Source: an uncultured Clostridia bacterium
GTDB taxonomy: Bacteria; Bacillota; Clostridia; Christensenellales; Borkfalkiaceae
DNA length: 5,186 nt
Direction: 5' to 3'
NCBI GenBank assembly: GCA_946624395.1
Contig: CAMORY010000006.1
Coordinates: 1-5,186, forward strand
Part shown: positions 4,832-5,186 of the stretch, in pieces
Numbering within the stretch: the first letter of the stretch is position 1
Layout of the letters: each line of letters opens with the position of its first letter
Translations under genes and position numbers: made by a program
Notes under the pieces: generated by a model
Databases searched by the model: none
The model's input: only the letters and a program-made list of their open reading frames with translations
What the model was told of the DNA's origin: nothing

Positions 4832-4852
4832 ACAGTTTTTTAGCGTAAAAAA
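4832..4852. repeat. 21-bp direct repeat, right copy
   Basis: ACAGTTTTTT-A-GCGTAAAAAA matches 4471-4491 at 20 of 21 positions. In one frame it reads DSFLA-stop, like the NSFLA-stop that ends the XRE protein, but the sequence before it does not resemble an HTH domain. It may be a duplicated gene end or a recombination scar on the far side of the toxin-antitoxin module. Confidence 0.55.
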
Positions 4853-4873
4853 TTAAATCAAAAATAACTCGTG

Positions 4874-4888
4874 TCCCCTATAAGGGGA
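4874..4888. repeat. Short palindromic hairpin
   Basis: TCCCC (4874-4878), loop TATAA and GGGGA (4884-4888) form a perfect 5-bp GC-rich stem 6 nt before the large palindrome. There is no U-tract in either direction. It may stabilise RNA ends near the terminator. Confidence 0.45.
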
Positions 4889-4894
4889 AGGCGG

Positions 4895-4930
4895 TAAAAC
4901 GGCGGTCGTTATATAACGACCGCCGTTTTA
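4895..4930. terminator. Perfect 36-bp palindrome, probable bidirectional terminator
   Basis: Each 18-nt half (TAAAACGGCGGTCGTTAT and its exact complement) is present without a mismatch. The GC-rich core followed by TTTTA on both strands fits a factor-independent terminator working both ways. It is about 90 bp beyond the upp stop codon and most likely ends upp transcription. A protein-binding or mobile-repeat role cannot be excluded. Confidence 0.7.
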
Positions 4931-5019
4931 ACAAAGGGGTTTTTATAATTGAACCTTTTGGTACTCGTTTCACTCGTACCACCTTTATGCTCGCAGGGAA
5001 CACAAGATTTTTATTGTGT

Positions 5020-5186
5020 TTATTTCGTGCCGAAAATTCTGTCGCCCGCGTCGCCGAGACCGGGGAGAATATATCCGTTTTCGTTTAAGCACCTATCGAG
5101 TGTAGAAACGTAAATATCTACGTCGGGGTGTTCTTCCGCAACCTTTTCAACACCTACGGGTGCGGCAATTATCGACATAAGTTTTA
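5020..5186 (-). CDS. upp: Uracil phosphoribosyltransferase, C-terminal part (5' end outside the window)
   Basis: The enzyme makes UMP from uracil and PRPP in pyrimidine salvage, in the cytoplasm. The visible 54 residues match the end of the Upp family almost motif for motif: IIAAPVGVEKV, HPDVDIYVSTLD and the diagnostic uracil-binding close GYILPGLGDAGDR followed by IFGTK, the usual C-terminus. The frame is intact to TAA at 5022-5020. The gene reads leftward from beyond the window edge, so about three quarters of the protein (usually about 208 residues) is missing only because the window ends. Downstream there is no co-directional metabolic gene within 300 nt; transcription probably stops at the 4895-4930 palindrome. 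A conserved housekeeping gene here marks a chromosomal location for the small-RNA and toxin region beside it. Confidence 0.97.
   Translation of the reverse strand, partial: KLMSIIAAPVGVEKVAEEHPDVDIYVSTLDRCLNENGYILPGLGDAGDRIFGTK

Overview
This window looks like a chromosomal stretch from a low-GC Gram-positive bacterium, most likely an uncultured clostridial Bacillota. The clues are strong AGGAGG-type ribosome binding sites, near-consensus sigma-A promoters (TTGACx-N16/17-TATAAT), AT-rich spacers with U-tract hairpin terminators, and clostridial-style protein sequences. This placement is an inference from sequence style.

Positions 1-3412 (minus strand) hold a three-gene operon read from right to left: a PHP-domain metal-dependent hydrolase, a short-chain dehydrogenase closely resembling sorbitol-6-phosphate 2-dehydrogenase (SrlD), and a two-domain class II aldolase/adducin protein. 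A consensus promoter at 3446-3474 drives it. The likely job is catabolism of a phosphorylated sugar or sugar alcohol, with the oxidation and retro-aldol steps visible and a possible phosphoesterase; the substrate cannot be read from the window. The aldolase frame is interrupted by an in-frame TAA at 90-92. The same frame then continues with typical family C-terminal sequence to the window edge, so the gene appears to carry a nonsense codon.

Positions 3413-4290 are an RNA-rich spacer with rightward transcription units. The first is a compact unit for a 31-residue peptide with its own promoter, strong ribosome binding site and tandem terminators. The second is a consensus promoter whose start site coincides with the first base of a long nested inverted repeat (4023-4200). 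That structured RNA runs into an attenuator-like terminator, with a 9-bp competing helix, just ahead of a small XRE-type DNA-binding protein (4290-4487). I read it as a candidate undescribed cis-regulatory leader or small RNA.

Positions 4495-4830 look like a type I toxin-antitoxin module: a 23-residue hydrophobic, lysine-tailed peptide on the minus strand, opposed by a convergent plus-strand RNA of about 93 nt that overlaps the 3' end of the toxin message, as in B. subtilis txpA/ratA and bsrG/SR4. A 21-bp direct repeat flanks the module, one copy being the 3' end of the XRE gene.

Positions 4874-5186 hold hairpins, including a perfect 36-bp palindrome, and the 3' end of upp (uracil phosphoribosyltransferase) on the minus strand. 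No transposase, integrase, CRISPR array, tRNA or rRNA is visible.
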